Positions 8,350 to 16,104 of a stretch of 25,259 nt of DNA are shown one piece after another. The DNA is taken from NCBI GenBank assembly GCA_036276235.1, contig DATBDZ010000209.1, positions 1 through 25,259 of the forward strand. The letters run 5' to 3'. The notes below the pieces were generated by a model. That model searched no databases. It had not been told where the DNA came from and saw nothing but the letters and a program-made list of their open reading frames with translations. The translations under genes and the position numbers were made by a program. Every line of letters begins with the position of its first letter. Position 1 is the first letter of the stretch. This stretch comes from JANWHF01 sp036276235. Its GTDB lineage: Bacteria; Planctomycetota; Phycisphaerae; Tepidisphaerales; Tepidisphaeraceae.

Positions 8350-8706
8350 ATGGATGCGTTTGGGATCGCGGGGTCAGGAATGCAGGCGGCGAGCAGCATG
8401 CTCGGCGCGACGGCGAATAATCTGGCCAATTCCGACAGCCCAGGATATCGCGCCACCCGCGTCGATATGGCTTCCTTGCAAGGCGGCGGCGTTACCGCCG
8501 GCAACGTTTCGCAAGACCGAACGCCCGGTCCAATTCAACCAGACGGCAAAGAAGGATCAAATGTCGATCCGGCCCGCGAAGCAATCAATCTCACCCGTGC
8601 GAAGGTTCTTTACTCTGCGAATGCCGCCGTCTATCGCATGGCCGACCGGATGACCGGCACGCTGCTGGATGTAATGGATACGAATCGTCGGGATCACAAA
8701 TCGTAA
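8350..8706 (+). CDS. Flagellar basal-body rod-type protein (FlgC/FlgB-like)
   Basis: The protein is 118 aa. The N-terminal region SGMQAASSMLGATANNLANSDSPGYRATRVDM fits the flagellar rod signature (residues about 8-39; consensus ANNLANxxTPGYK). The C-terminal coiled-coil segment NLTRAKVLYSANAAVYRMAD at about 80-99 resembles the Flg_bbr_C helix. This pair of motifs, with little in between, fits FlgC or FlgB (normally about 130-140 aa), which polymerise into the proximal rod in the periplasm. It is slightly short and stands alone, with no flagellar gene nearby. AGGAG at 8335-8339, 10 nt upstream, supports ATG 8350. A small hairpin GCCCGC/GCGGGC overlaps the region before the ribosome-binding site. 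It could be a proximal-rod protein or a divergent paralogue. Confidence 0.75.
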   Translation: MDAFGIAGSGMQAASSMLGATANNLANSDSPGYRATRVDMASLQGGGVTAGNVSQDRTPGPIQPDGKEGSNVDPAREAINLTRAKVLYSANAAVYRMADRMTGTLLDVMDTNRRDHKS

Positions 8707-8723
8707 CAACCTTTCGAACCACG

Positions 8724-8771
8724 GAAGTACTCCCGACCCCCTATGGGCCGGAAGGGGGTCGGGAGTACTTC
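8724..8771. repeat. Perfect 18-bp palindrome IR2 (GTACTC core)
   Basis: Arms 8724-8741 and 8754-8771 (GAAGTACTCCCGACCCCC and its exact complement) are separated by a 12-nt loop. GTACTC is at 8727-8732 and GAGTAC at 8763-8768. It lies just after the rod-type gene. It could stop or stabilise transcripts, but no U-run follows. Confidence 0.95.
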
Positions 8772-8849
8772 TGAAAGATCATCGTGCACGTGGCTTGCCG
8801 ACGACAGCTTCCCGTTGCCGATCAATCATGCCTCCCGTATTGTTCGGGA

Positions 8850-9743
8850 ATGAGTACCGCGATGTTGCAGAGCGAGCTGCCATTCCCTGTTCGGCGGGGG
8901 AAGGTGCGCGATGTTTATGATCTTGGCGAGATGCTGCTGATCGTCGCCACCGATCGCATCAGCGCCTTTGACGTGGTGATGCCTAATGGCATTCCTGACA
9001 AGGGGAAGATTCTCACGGCACTGAGCCTCTTCTGGTTTGGCAAGTTCAAAGAATCATTTGAGAATCATCTGCTCGCGACGGAAGTTCACGATTATCCTGC
9101 CGACGCGCGGCCGTTCGCGGCGCAGCTTCAAGGGCGATCGATGCTGGTGCGCAAAGCGACGGTCATCCCGATCGAATGCGTGGCGCGCGGATATCTCGCC
9201 GGGTCGGGGTGGAAAGAATATCAAAAGTCGAAAACCGTTTGCGGGGTCGAGCTGCCTGATGGCTTAAAGCAATGCGATAAGCTTCCGCGGCCGATCTTTA
9301 CGCCGGCCACGAAGGAAGAGCAGGGGCATGACATCAACATCAGCTTTGAAGACGCGGCGGGGCGGATCGGTGCCGATCTGGCCGCGGAGCTGCGCGAGCG
9401 AACTCTCTCGCTCTATTCGCGCGCGGCCGAATACGCGGCGGGGCGAGGGATTCTCATTGCCGATACCAAGTTTGAGTTTGGCCAGTTGCCCGATGGCAAG
9501 TTGATTTTGATTGATGAAGTTTTGACGCCCGACAGCAGCCGCTTCTGGCCCGCCGAGCGATATGCGCCCGGGAAGGATCAACCGAGTTTTGACAAGCAGT
9601 TCGTGCGTAATTGGCTGGAGCAGCAACCGTGGGACAAGACGCCGCCCGCGCCGCAGTTGCCGCTGGAAGTTGTCCAGGGAACGCGCCGGCGATATTTGGA
9701 GGCTTTTGAGAAGCTCAGCGGATTGCGATGGGTGGATTCATGA
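8850..9743 (+). CDS. purC: SAICAR synthetase PurC
   Basis: The protein is 297 aa. Phosphoribosylaminoimidazole-succinocarboxamide synthase joins CAIR and aspartate with ATP in de novo purine synthesis, in the cytoplasm. RRGKVRDVYDLG at the N-terminus (phosphate loop), ATDRISAFDVVMP, ARGYLAGSGWKEYQ and LIDEVLTPDSSRFWP are the family's signature motifs. The length fits the longer, yeast-like PurC type (about 300 aa) rather than the short E. coli form (237 aa). The reading frame continues 22 codons upstream of ATG 8850, but those codons show no family similarity. A weak CGGGA precedes this start and TATTGT lies 6 nt upstream. It is a single gene with palindromes on both sides. Confidence 0.96.
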   Translation: MSTAMLQSELPFPVRRGKVRDVYDLGEMLLIVATDRISAFDVVMPNGIPDKGKILTALSLFWFGKFKESFENHLLATEVHDYPADARPFAAQLQGRSMLVRKATVIPIECVARGYLAGSGWKEYQKSKTVCGVELPDGLKQCDKLPRPIFTPATKEEQGHDINISFEDAAGRIGADLAAELRERTLSLYSRAAEYAAGRGILIADTKFEFGQLPDGKLILIDEVLTPDSSRFWPAERYAPGKDQPSFDKQFVRNWLEQQPWDKTPPAPQLPLEVVQGTRRRYLEAFEKLSGLRWVDS

Positions 9744-9832
9744 TCTTGTTCTCTCTCTGAAATCCCAACGTTTTGTAGGAACGTCGTGACGCAGATCGTA
9801 ATTTGCAATTTCGATTCACCATTCGAGGCAAT

Positions 9833-9910
9833 CGTCATGCTGAGGTACTCCGAAGCATCTGGCCCCTTCACGCGAGCCGGCCAGATGCTTCGGAGTACCT
9901 CAGCATGACG
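9833..9910. repeat. Perfect 32-bp palindrome IR3 (GTACTC core)
   Basis: Arms 9833-9864 and 9879-9910 are exact 32-bp complements around a 14-nt loop, the longest perfect inverted repeat in the window. GTACTC is at 9845-9850 and GAGTAC at 9893-9898. The left arm with its flank (9827-9844) matches 17 of 18 bases, in reverse orientation, at 25061-25078. It sits between purC and aroC. Confidence 0.97.
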
Positions 9911-9949
9911 GTGTTCGTGATCCACCGCGAAAACCGCGACTTTTGCTGC

Positions 9950-9955
9950 TACAAT
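9950..9955 (+). promoter_or_regulatory. Candidate -10 box for a leaderless aroC transcript
   Basis: TACAAT (5/6 to TATAAT) ends 10 nt before the aroC ATG. No Shine-Dalgarno is present and no clear -35 box is found. Transcription would begin only a few bases before the start codon. Inferred from sequence only. Confidence 0.3.
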
Positions 9956-9965
9956 TTCAAAATCT

Positions 9966-11135
9966 ATGGCGACTCTCATGTATCGCACGGCCGGCGAATC
10001 GCACGGCCGGGCATTGATTACGCTCGTTGAAGGGATGCCGGCGGGCGTTCCGGTGGATCAGGCGCTCATCGACGGCGAGCTTCGCCGGCGGCAGGGGGGT
10101 TACGGCCGCGGCGGGCGGCAGAAGATCGAGACCGATCATGCCGAATTCCTTGCCGGCGTGCGCCTGGGGAAGACCATCGGCGCGCCGGTGATCATGGAAG
10201 TCCCCAACAAGGATTCGCGGCTGGATGATCTGAGCAAAACCCCGCCGCTGCATCGGCCGCGGCCGGGACATGCCGATCTCGCGGGATCGATCAAATGGCT
10301 GACGACGGATTGCCGCGAGACGCTCGAGCGGGCCAGCGCCCGCGAAACTGCGGCGCGCGTCGCCGCCGGCGCGCTGGCGCGATGCTTCCTGCGGGAATTC
10401 GGCATCGAAGTTTTCGGCTTTGTGCGATCTGTCGGGCCGGCGAGCACCGCGATCGAAGTGACGCCCGACAATTGGAAAGATCTTCTGAAAGCTCGCGAAG
10501 ACTCCGATGTCTATTGCCCCGATCCAGCCGCCAGCCAGCAGATGCGCGACTTTATCAACGATCAGAAGATGGCCAAGGACACAGCGGGCGGCGTGGTCGA
10601 ATCGCATGTATTCGGCTGTCCGATCGGTGTCGGATCTTGCATGACGTGGGATGGCCGCCTCGATTCGCGCATCGCGGCGGCAGTGGTCGGGATTCAGGCG
10701 TTTAAGGGCGTTGAGATCGGCCTGGGCTTCGAGGCGGCCCGCCGACCCGGCTCGCGCGTGCATGATGAAATCGCGTTCGACGCGTCGCGCAAGGATTCGC
10801 CATCCCTCGGTTTCACGCGCGGCAGCAACAATGCCGGCGGGCTCGAAGGCGGCATGACCAACGGCATGCCCGTGGTCGTCCGCGGCGCGATGAAGCCAAT
10901 CAGCACGCTCGGCAAGCCGCTGCGAAGCGTCGATCTGAATACGAAGGAAGCCAGCGACGCCGGATGGGAACGCTCCGACATCTCCGCGATCAGCGCCGCC
11001 TCGGTGGTAATGGAAAATGTAATCGCCTTCGAGATCGCCAGAGCATTCCTCGAAAAGTTCGGCGGGGATTCGATGGTCGAAATCCGCGCGAATTACGATG
11101 CATTTCTCGCGACAGCGCGACGATTGCCGCTGTGA
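9966..11135 (+). CDS. aroC: Chorismate synthase AroC
   Basis: The protein is 389 aa. It converts 5-enolpyruvylshikimate-3-phosphate to chorismate with reduced FMN, the last shikimate-pathway step. Motifs include RTAGESHGRALITLVEGMPAG at the N-terminus (signature 1), RRRQGGYGRGGRQKIE, HRPRPGHADLAG, ERASARETAARVAAGA and GSNNAGGLEGGMTNGMP with VVRGAMKPISTL (signatures 2 and 3). The length is within the normal 360-400 aa range and it looks intact. The translation start MATLMYRTAGESHG has no visible ribosome-binding site. It is not next to any other shikimate gene. Confidence 0.97.
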   Translation: MATLMYRTAGESHGRALITLVEGMPAGVPVDQALIDGELRRRQGGYGRGGRQKIETDHAEFLAGVRLGKTIGAPVIMEVPNKDSRLDDLSKTPPLHRPRPGHADLAGSIKWLTTDCRETLERASARETAARVAAGALARCFLREFGIEVFGFVRSVGPASTAIEVTPDNWKDLLKAREDSDVYCPDPAASQQMRDFINDQKMAKDTAGGVVESHVFGCPIGVGSCMTWDGRLDSRIAAAVVGIQAFKGVEIGLGFEAARRPGSRVHDEIAFDASRKDSPSLGFTRGSNNAGGLEGGMTNGMPVVVRGAMKPISTLGKPLRSVDLNTKEASDAGWERSDISAISAASVVMENVIAFEIARAFLEKFGGDSMVEIRANYDAFLATARRLPL

Positions 11136-11200
11136 GCAGGAACGGATTCATCGATGCGGCACACCCAGAAAAAACACACGCGAGAGTGATGCGCTTAGAA

Positions 11201-11327
11201 CCCTCTCCCCTGTACTCAGGGAAGAGGGCAGGGTGAGGGGACAGCGGGTCGCGATATCGCACCGTTCGCAAATCCGCGGTTCGTCCCCTCACCCCAACCC
11301 TCTCCCCTGAGTACAGGGGAGAGGGAG
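11201..11327. repeat. Palindromic intergenic repeat IR4 (GTACTC core)
   Basis: Left arm 11201-11241 and right arm about 11284-11327 are near-perfect complements around CCCTCTCCCCTGTACTCAGG. The loop is about 42 nt. GTACTC is at 11212-11217 and GAGTAC at 11309-11314. The order of blocks (C/T-rich, GTACTC, GGGGAGAGGGTT, GGGTGAGGGG) matches IR1 at 7294-7407. It lies between the convergent aroC and GT2 genes. Confidence 0.92.
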
Positions 11328-11351
11328 ATGGGCAGCATCTCTTCGCGGCGT

Positions 11352-12680
11352 TCATCCAGAAGCCGGCTTTTCCGGCTTCATTTGCTTCCGCAATTCTTCC
11401 CGCTCGCTGTGGATCGCCCAACTATGCGGATCGAGGGCATTGGCCTTGTCGTAGGCCCGCAGCGCGTCCTCCAACAGGCCCAGCGAACGCAATGCGGCGC
11501 CTAGCGCATGCAGGCCGGAGGATTGTTGCGGATCGGCCGCCACGGCCCGCTCGGCGGCGGTTCGCGCTTCCTGGGCGCGGCCGAGGCGCAACAACGCCGC
11601 GCTCAGTTGGACGTGGCCGGCAGGATCGTTTGGCGCCAGGCGGATTGCCGCGCCGGCGGCGTCGGCCGCCTCGACGAAGCGACCGCATAGATTCAATGTC
11701 GTCGCGAGATTCGTCTGCGCATCCGCCGAATCCGGCCGTAGCTGGACAAGCCTGACGAAGGCTTCCGCAGATTTGGTGAATTCCTGCATGTACTGAAAGT
11801 TCATCGCGATTTCGCGCAGCGATTCCGGTTCGGCCGACGCGTTCAGTTGGATGGCGCGGCGCTGCGCATCGATCGCCGGCTGAAAGCGGCCGCACATCCG
11901 CAGCGTGGTTCCATATGTCTGCCAAAGCAGCGCGTTGGTCGGTTGCTGTTGAACGGCGCGTTGATATGCCGCCTCGGCTTCGGGAAGGCGTCCGGATTGC
12001 AGAAATCGATCGAGCGATTCAAGACCGGGACCCGCATAAGTCTGGGGAACCGTCTGCCCGCGAAGGCGCGCCGCGAGCTTATGGCGGTTGTGCTCGAAAC
12101 CGTACATGATTCCGGGGACGAATCCGCTGGTCCCATTTTTTTTGTGGACGACGCGCCAATTCAGTTGCGTCAGCTTCACGCCCGCCTGCGCGGCACGAAT
12201 CGATAAATCCGCGTCTTCCCAATACGGCATCTTGAAAAGCTGCTCGTCCCAGCCGCCCAGCAACCTCCAGACTTCAATCCGCGCGGCGATGCACCATCCT
12301 CCCAGAAATCCGATGGTCGCCTGCTCGAGCTGCACCTTGCCCGCCTCCGCGCCAAACAATCCGCCCGGCGGCACCTGTCTCACATCGTCGAGCCAACCTG
12401 CATCGGCGGCGATGTCATTGTTCAGGAAGAGCACGACCTTGCCGCCGGCAATCGCCAGGCCCTGGTTATTGGCCGACGAAAACCACCGGTTGGTTTCGTT
12501 GCGAATATATTTCCCGCCCAGACGATCGATCATCTGGCGAAGGGCGGCGGCGTTGTCGGTGGCCGAGCCGTTATCGATGACGATCACTTCGACGCCGGGC
12601 GCGCGGGTCGCTTTCTCATAATCGTCGATGAATTCCGGGTGATCGAGCCAGGGGGTGATGATGCTGATATCAGGCTGCAT
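11352..12680 (-). CDS. GT2 glycosyltransferase with C-terminal TPR domain
   Basis: The protein is 442 aa. The N-terminal GT-A domain (about 1-205) has PDISIITPWLD, VEVIVIDNGSATDN and the metal/nucleotide-binding NND at 87-89 (LFLNNDIAADAGW), plus GGWDEQLF and YWEDADLSIRAAQAG, as in rhamnosyl-type GT2 enzymes. The rest (about 215-435) is a TPR array (LLWQTYGTTLRMCGRF, AQTNLATTLNLCGRFVEA, SGLHALGAALRSLG). It probably transfers a sugar to a glycan or protein at the inner membrane face; donor and acceptor are unknown. No transmembrane segment is seen. An ATG at 12734 adds 18 residues, but its only AGGTGG lies 1 nt away, so I chose the ATG before QPDISII. It is divergent from bamA. Confidence 0.88.
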   Translation of the reverse strand: MQPDISIITPWLDHPEFIDDYEKATRAPGVEVIVIDNGSATDNAAALRQMIDRLGGKYIRNETNRWFSSANNQGLAIAGGKVVLFLNNDIAADAGWLDDVRQVPPGGLFGAEAGKVQLEQATIGFLGGWCIAARIEVWRLLGGWDEQLFKMPYWEDADLSIRAAQAGVKLTQLNWRVVHKKNGTSGFVPGIMYGFEHNRHKLAARLRGQTVPQTYAGPGLESLDRFLQSGRLPEAEAAYQRAVQQQPTNALLWQTYGTTLRMCGRFQPAIDAQRRAIQLNASAEPESLREIAMNFQYMQEFTKSAEAFVRLVQLRPDSADAQTNLATTLNLCGRFVEAADAAGAAIRLAPNDPAGHVQLSAALLRLGRAQEARTAAERAVAADPQQSSGLHALGAALRSLGLLEDALRAYDKANALDPHSWAIHSEREELRKQMKPEKPASG

Positions 12681-12761
12681 GAGTGGTTGCGGCGCCGCAT
12701 TCGGGGCATTGTTGCGGGCTGGCGCGCAGATCATACCACCTGATCATAGAAGTCGTCGTTC

Positions 12762-12789
12762 TTTACATCGTTCATGTGTCCGCTACACT
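12762..12789 (+). promoter_or_regulatory. Candidate sigma70-type promoter for bamA
   Basis: TTTACA (12762-12767, 5/6 to TTGACA), a 16-nt spacer and TACACT (12784-12789, 4/6 to TATAAT) lie in the gap between the divergent GT2 and bamA genes. Transcription would start near 12796, ahead of every bamA start that I consider likely. Confidence 0.4.
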
Positions 12790-12822
12790 GCCGGTCCAGT
12801 TGTGCGGCAGGATGCCGCGCTG

Positions 12823-15288
12823 ATGCGGGGCATTCGTGGAACCGGGCCAAGCGTGAGATTGACCAATGTGCGAATGCCGGCGTTGCCAGGGATGTGCAAT
12901 TGGCTGATTGCATCGGTTTGTACCTGTCTGCTCGCCTTCCCGCTTGCTTCAACCAGTTTTGCGCAAGCCACGCTGCCCGTCGCACAGACCGGGCCGGCGC
13001 CCGAATTGGCCGGACGGATCGTCGAAGAGGTCCACATCTTCGGTAATACGACCGTTTCCAACGCCCTGATCGACAATCAGATTCATACCCACGTCGGCGA
13101 CCGCTTTGATCCCCTCGCTGTTCAGGCGGATTATCAGCACATTTACGACCTGCGCAAGTTCAAAAATGTGCAGGCACGGGTCGAGCCGACCGCCAACGGC
13201 GGTGTCATCGTCTCCTTTGAAGTCACCGAGCAGAATCTCATCACGAAAATCAACTTTCACGGAAACCGCGCCGTCACCACCAAGGATCTGACCGACGCCG
13301 CCGATCTCAAGGTGGGCCAGGCAATCGATACATTTCGCATCTCCCTGGCGCTGACCGCCATGGCAAATCTGTATCGCGATCAGAATTTTCCGCTCGCCCA
13401 TGTCACTTATCCCAACGAGCCGCTGCTGCAGCGCGGCGAGCTTTTATTTGAGATCATCGAAGGCCCGCACGTCGTCATTCGAAAGCTGGATTTCAAGGGC
13501 GCCAACTCGGTTTCAAAGGATCGCCTTCGCGATCAGGTGAAGAGCGCGACCTGGTTTCCGATTTTCAGTGCCGGCAAGTATGACCCGGATGTCGTCGAGC
13601 AGGATGTGGCAGCGCTTCGTGAGTATTACAAGGCGCACGGCTTTTTCGACGTGCGCGTCGGCCGCAAGCTGATCTTTTCGCCCGATCAAAGCGAGATGGA
13701 AATCGATTTTCTGATCGATGAAGGCCCGAGATACGTGGTGGGCCGAACGATTTTTGAAGGCAACAGTCATGTCGCGGATGTTGAGCTGCGGAAAAATCTG
13801 AAGCTTACGGAAGGTCGTTTTTGGGATGAGGAAACCCTGCAGCGCGACAAGAAGCAGGTGATCAAGGCGTACAGCCCGCTGGGCTACATCTACGAGCAGC
13901 CAAGTGTCGCAAGCGAGCAAAACCCCGATTACCTGGACATCACTACCCAGCACGTTTTCACCAAGCAGCCAGGGAAGGTCGATCTGGTGTACGTGATCCG
14001 CGAGGGGCGGCCATTCCACGTCGGAGAGATTCGGCCGAAGGGAAACTACAAGACGCAGGACAAGGTGATTGTGCGCGAGTTTCGCCAGATGGGGCCAGGC
14101 TCGCTTTACAATTCCGGCGAGGTGCAGGATGCGACCGACCGCCTGCGCGGGCTGGGGTTTTTCAGCGCGGTTTCGGTGACGCCGATCGGCGAGGATCCAC
14201 AATATCGCGATGTGCTGGTGGAAATTCAGGAGAACCGCACGGCGCAATTCAACATCGGCGCCGGCATCAACAGTAACGGGGGCGTCGGCGGTAACCTCAC
14301 CTACACCCAGCAGAACTTTGACCTGGGAAACCCTCCCAACGACTGGCGCGACCTGCTCACCGAAACCTCCTTCACCGGCGCAGGCCAACGCTTGCGGCTG
14401 GATTTCAGCCCCGGCACCGTTACCTCCAACGCGAGTGTGTCATTTTTCGAGCCTTATCTGTTTGATCAGCCTTACAGTTTCGGCGACGAGCTCTATCTTC
14501 GTGACTGGATTCGCGAGCATTACGATGATCGCCGCCTCGGCGATCGAATTACCCTCGGGAAGCGATTTGATTATGTCTGGTCTGCACAGGCGTCGCTTCG
14601 CGCCGAGCGCGTCTCCGTGCGGGACGTGCAAGACCCGAAGGATCGTTCGGAGCAAATCCTCGCCGCCGAGGGGCATCACCCGCTGACGAGCCTGGGTTTT
14701 CAGGTCCGGCGCGATACGACCAATCCCGGCATGTTTCCATATCAGGGTTCGGTGGCAACCGCCGGCTATGAGCTTTACGGCGCCTTGGGCGGCGACTACT
14801 ACTTCAATAAATTCACCGCGAGTTGGAATCAGTACTTCACCCTTCATGAGGACCTGCTGGATCGGCGGACGGTGTTTCGCCTCAGCGGACACGGAGGGTA
14901 TATCGCCGGCAACTCTACGTTTCTCGAGCGATTTTACGAAGGCGGCATCGGATCGATCCGCGGGTTCCGCTATCGCGGCGTGAGCCCGCGCGACGGGCGC
15001 GGCGAGGATCCGATCGGCGGGGATTTTGCGGTGGCGGGCACCGCCGAACTGAACTTCCCGGTGTACCAGGAAATGTTGCGCGGCGTGGTGTTCATCGATG
15101 CCGGCGACGTTGAGTCAGACGTGCGCTTCGGTACAATTCGCACGAGCATTGGCGCGGGCATCCGGCTGCAATTGCCGCTTCCCGGCATGGGCCAGGCGCC
15201 CATTGCCATTGACTTCGGCGTGCCGCTGACCTCCAGCAGCCAGGATGACAAGCAGTTGATCAGCTTCTCGCTGGGTTTCAGCCAGTAG
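12823..15288 (+). CDS. bamA: Outer membrane protein assembly factor BamA
   Basis: This is an Omp85 protein of about 821 aa that folds and inserts beta-barrel proteins into the outer membrane. An export signal with core CNWLIASVCTCLLAFPLA ends at STSFA-QA. Five POTRA-like repeats follow (IVEEVHIFGNTTVSNALI, LITKINFHGNRAVTTKDL, VIRKLDFKGANSVSKDRL, YVVGRTIFEGNSHVADVEL, HVGEIRPKGNYKTQDKVI). The C-terminal 16-strand barrel begins near QFNIGAGINSNGGVGG. The conserved L6 loop motif is present as SIRGFRYRG. The protein ends LGFSQ, without the usual terminal Phe/Trp. The start is uncertain: ATG 12823 has AGGA 10 nt upstream, while ATG 12874 or 12892 would give a more compact signal peptide. Next downstream are ompH and lpxD, the classic order. 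Confidence 0.93.
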   Translation: MRGIRGTGPSVRLTNVRMPALPGMCNWLIASVCTCLLAFPLASTSFAQATLPVAQTGPAPELAGRIVEEVHIFGNTTVSNALIDNQIHTHVGDRFDPLAVQADYQHIYDLRKFKNVQARVEPTANGGVIVSFEVTEQNLITKINFHGNRAVTTKDLTDAADLKVGQAIDTFRISLALTAMANLYRDQNFPLAHVTYPNEPLLQRGELLFEIIEGPHVVIRKLDFKGANSVSKDRLRDQVKSATWFPIFSAGKYDPDVVEQDVAALREYYKAHGFFDVRVGRKLIFSPDQSEMEIDFLIDEGPRYVVGRTIFEGNSHVADVELRKNLKLTEGRFWDEETLQRDKKQVIKAYSPLGYIYEQPSVASEQNPDYLDITTQHVFTKQPGKVDLVYVIREGRPFHVGEIRPKGNYKTQDKVIVREFRQMGPGSLYNSGEVQDATDRLRGLGFFSAVSVTPIGEDPQYRDVLVEIQENRTAQFNIGAGINSNGGVGGNLTYTQQNFDLGNPPNDWRDLLTETSFTGAGQRLRLDFSPGTVTSNASVSFFEPYLFDQPYSFGDELYLRDWIREHYDDRRLGDRITLGKRFDYVWSAQASLRAERVSVRDVQDPKDRSEQILAAEGHHPLTSLGFQVRRDTTNPGMFPYQGSVATAGYELYGALGGDYYFNKFTASWNQYFTLHEDLLDRRTVFRLSGHGGYIAGNSTFLERFYEGGIGSIRGFRYRGVSPRDGRGEDPIGGDFAVAGTAELNFPVYQEMLRGVVFIDAGDVESDVRFGTIRTSIGAGIRLQLPLPGMGQAPIAIDFGVPLTSSSQDDKQLISFSLGFSQ

Positions 15289-15356
15289 CCCATCAATCGC
15301 CTGCGATCTTCCGGCGGGATCAATCAGGAATTCAACAGTTGCGAAAGGATCGAATT

Positions 15357-15950
15357 ATGCGCGTTTCACGTCTCTTCCATGTCGCTCTGCTGGCGACGCT
15401 TTGCAGCGCGATGCCGGCGGCGGCGCAAAACCTGAAGGTCGCCACCGCCAACCCGTATCGCATCTACACGCAGATCAAGGAGTCGGCCGATTTCCAGCAG
15501 AAGCTTGAAGCCGACAAACAGAAGCTGGTCAAAGAAGACAACGACAAGAAGATGGCGATCAATGAGAAGCTATCGCAACGGCAGCAGGTGAAGCCGGATC
15601 ATCCGACTTTCACGGTGCTGAGCCGCCAGATCGAGCAGGCCAGTTCCGAATACAAAGCGTGGCAGGAGACGCAGAACAGCGAACTGGCCCGCCAGCAGAA
15701 GATGAAATTCCTGGCGACGTACAAGAAGATCGAAGACGCCGTCGGCCGCGTGGCGGAGCAGGAGAAGATCGATCTGGTTTTATCAACCGGCCCACGCGAG
15801 TTTCCGACAACGGTCGAGGGGATGAACTTCAACGAGCTCGAAGGCCTCATCGGCTCGCGGAAGATCATGTACTCAAAGAACATTCCCGATATCAGCGAGA
15901 AGGTGATCGCGCTGCTCGATGCGGATTACGCGAAGAATCCGCAGCAGTGA
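15357..15950 (+). CDS. OmpH/Skp-family periplasmic chaperone
   Basis: The protein is 197 aa. A signal peptide (MRVSRLFHVALLATL, cleavage after AAA near residue 24) is followed by the OmpH pattern: a short strand LKVATANPYRIYTQ, a long charged helical hairpin (about 45-140, rich in K, Q, E, with FQQKLEADKQKL and KMKFLATYKKIEDAVGRVA), then a closing strand region EKIDLVLSTG. Skp trimers hold unfolded outer-membrane proteins in the periplasm and deliver them to BamA. It is somewhat longer than E. coli Skp (161 aa), mostly after the second helix. GAAAGGA before ATG 15357 fixes the start. It follows bamA by 68 nt and precedes lpxD. Confidence 0.85.
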   Translation: MRVSRLFHVALLATLCSAMPAAAQNLKVATANPYRIYTQIKESADFQQKLEADKQKLVKEDNDKKMAINEKLSQRQQVKPDHPTFTVLSRQIEQASSEYKAWQETQNSELARQQKMKFLATYKKIEDAVGRVAEQEKIDLVLSTGPREFPTTVEGMNFNELEGLIGSRKIMYSKNIPDISEKVIALLDADYAKNPQQ

Positions 15951-15971
15951 GAGGCGGACGGTGCGGGTTTC

Positions 15972-16059
15972 AGGTTTGAAATTTGAAATCTCAGATCTGG
16001 AATCGAAAATCTGATATCTGATATCTGAGATTTGAGATTTGAGATTTCCAATCTGACCT
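15972..16059. repeat. AT-rich palindromic/tandem repeat between ompH and lpxD
   Basis: Short tandem units (TTTGAAA, ATCTGAT, GATTTGA) are arranged as an imperfect palindrome from AGGTTTGAAATTTGAAATC to the matching GAGATTTCCAATCTGACCT. The sequence is far more AT-rich than its surroundings. A transcript would form a long hairpin in the ompH-lpxD spacer, so it could affect processing of the two halves. No function is shown. Confidence 0.85.
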
Positions 16060-16104
16060 GTGGCGGTTCCCGTCGTTAGCAGCGCATTTTGGACTCATCT
16101 TCCT

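Noticed and set aside
8724..8771. Intrinsic terminator after the rod-type gene
   Set aside because: The stem is strong but no T-run follows on either strand; it fits the palindrome family better.
9957..10763. 268-codon minus-strand frame opposite aroC
   Set aside because: Shadow of chorismate synthase, rich in Arg/His with no motif.
13513..14388. Long minus-strand open frame (291 codons) inside bamA
   Set aside because: It is the antisense shadow of the BamA POTRA and barrel coding region; high GC leaves other frames open. No family motif is seen.
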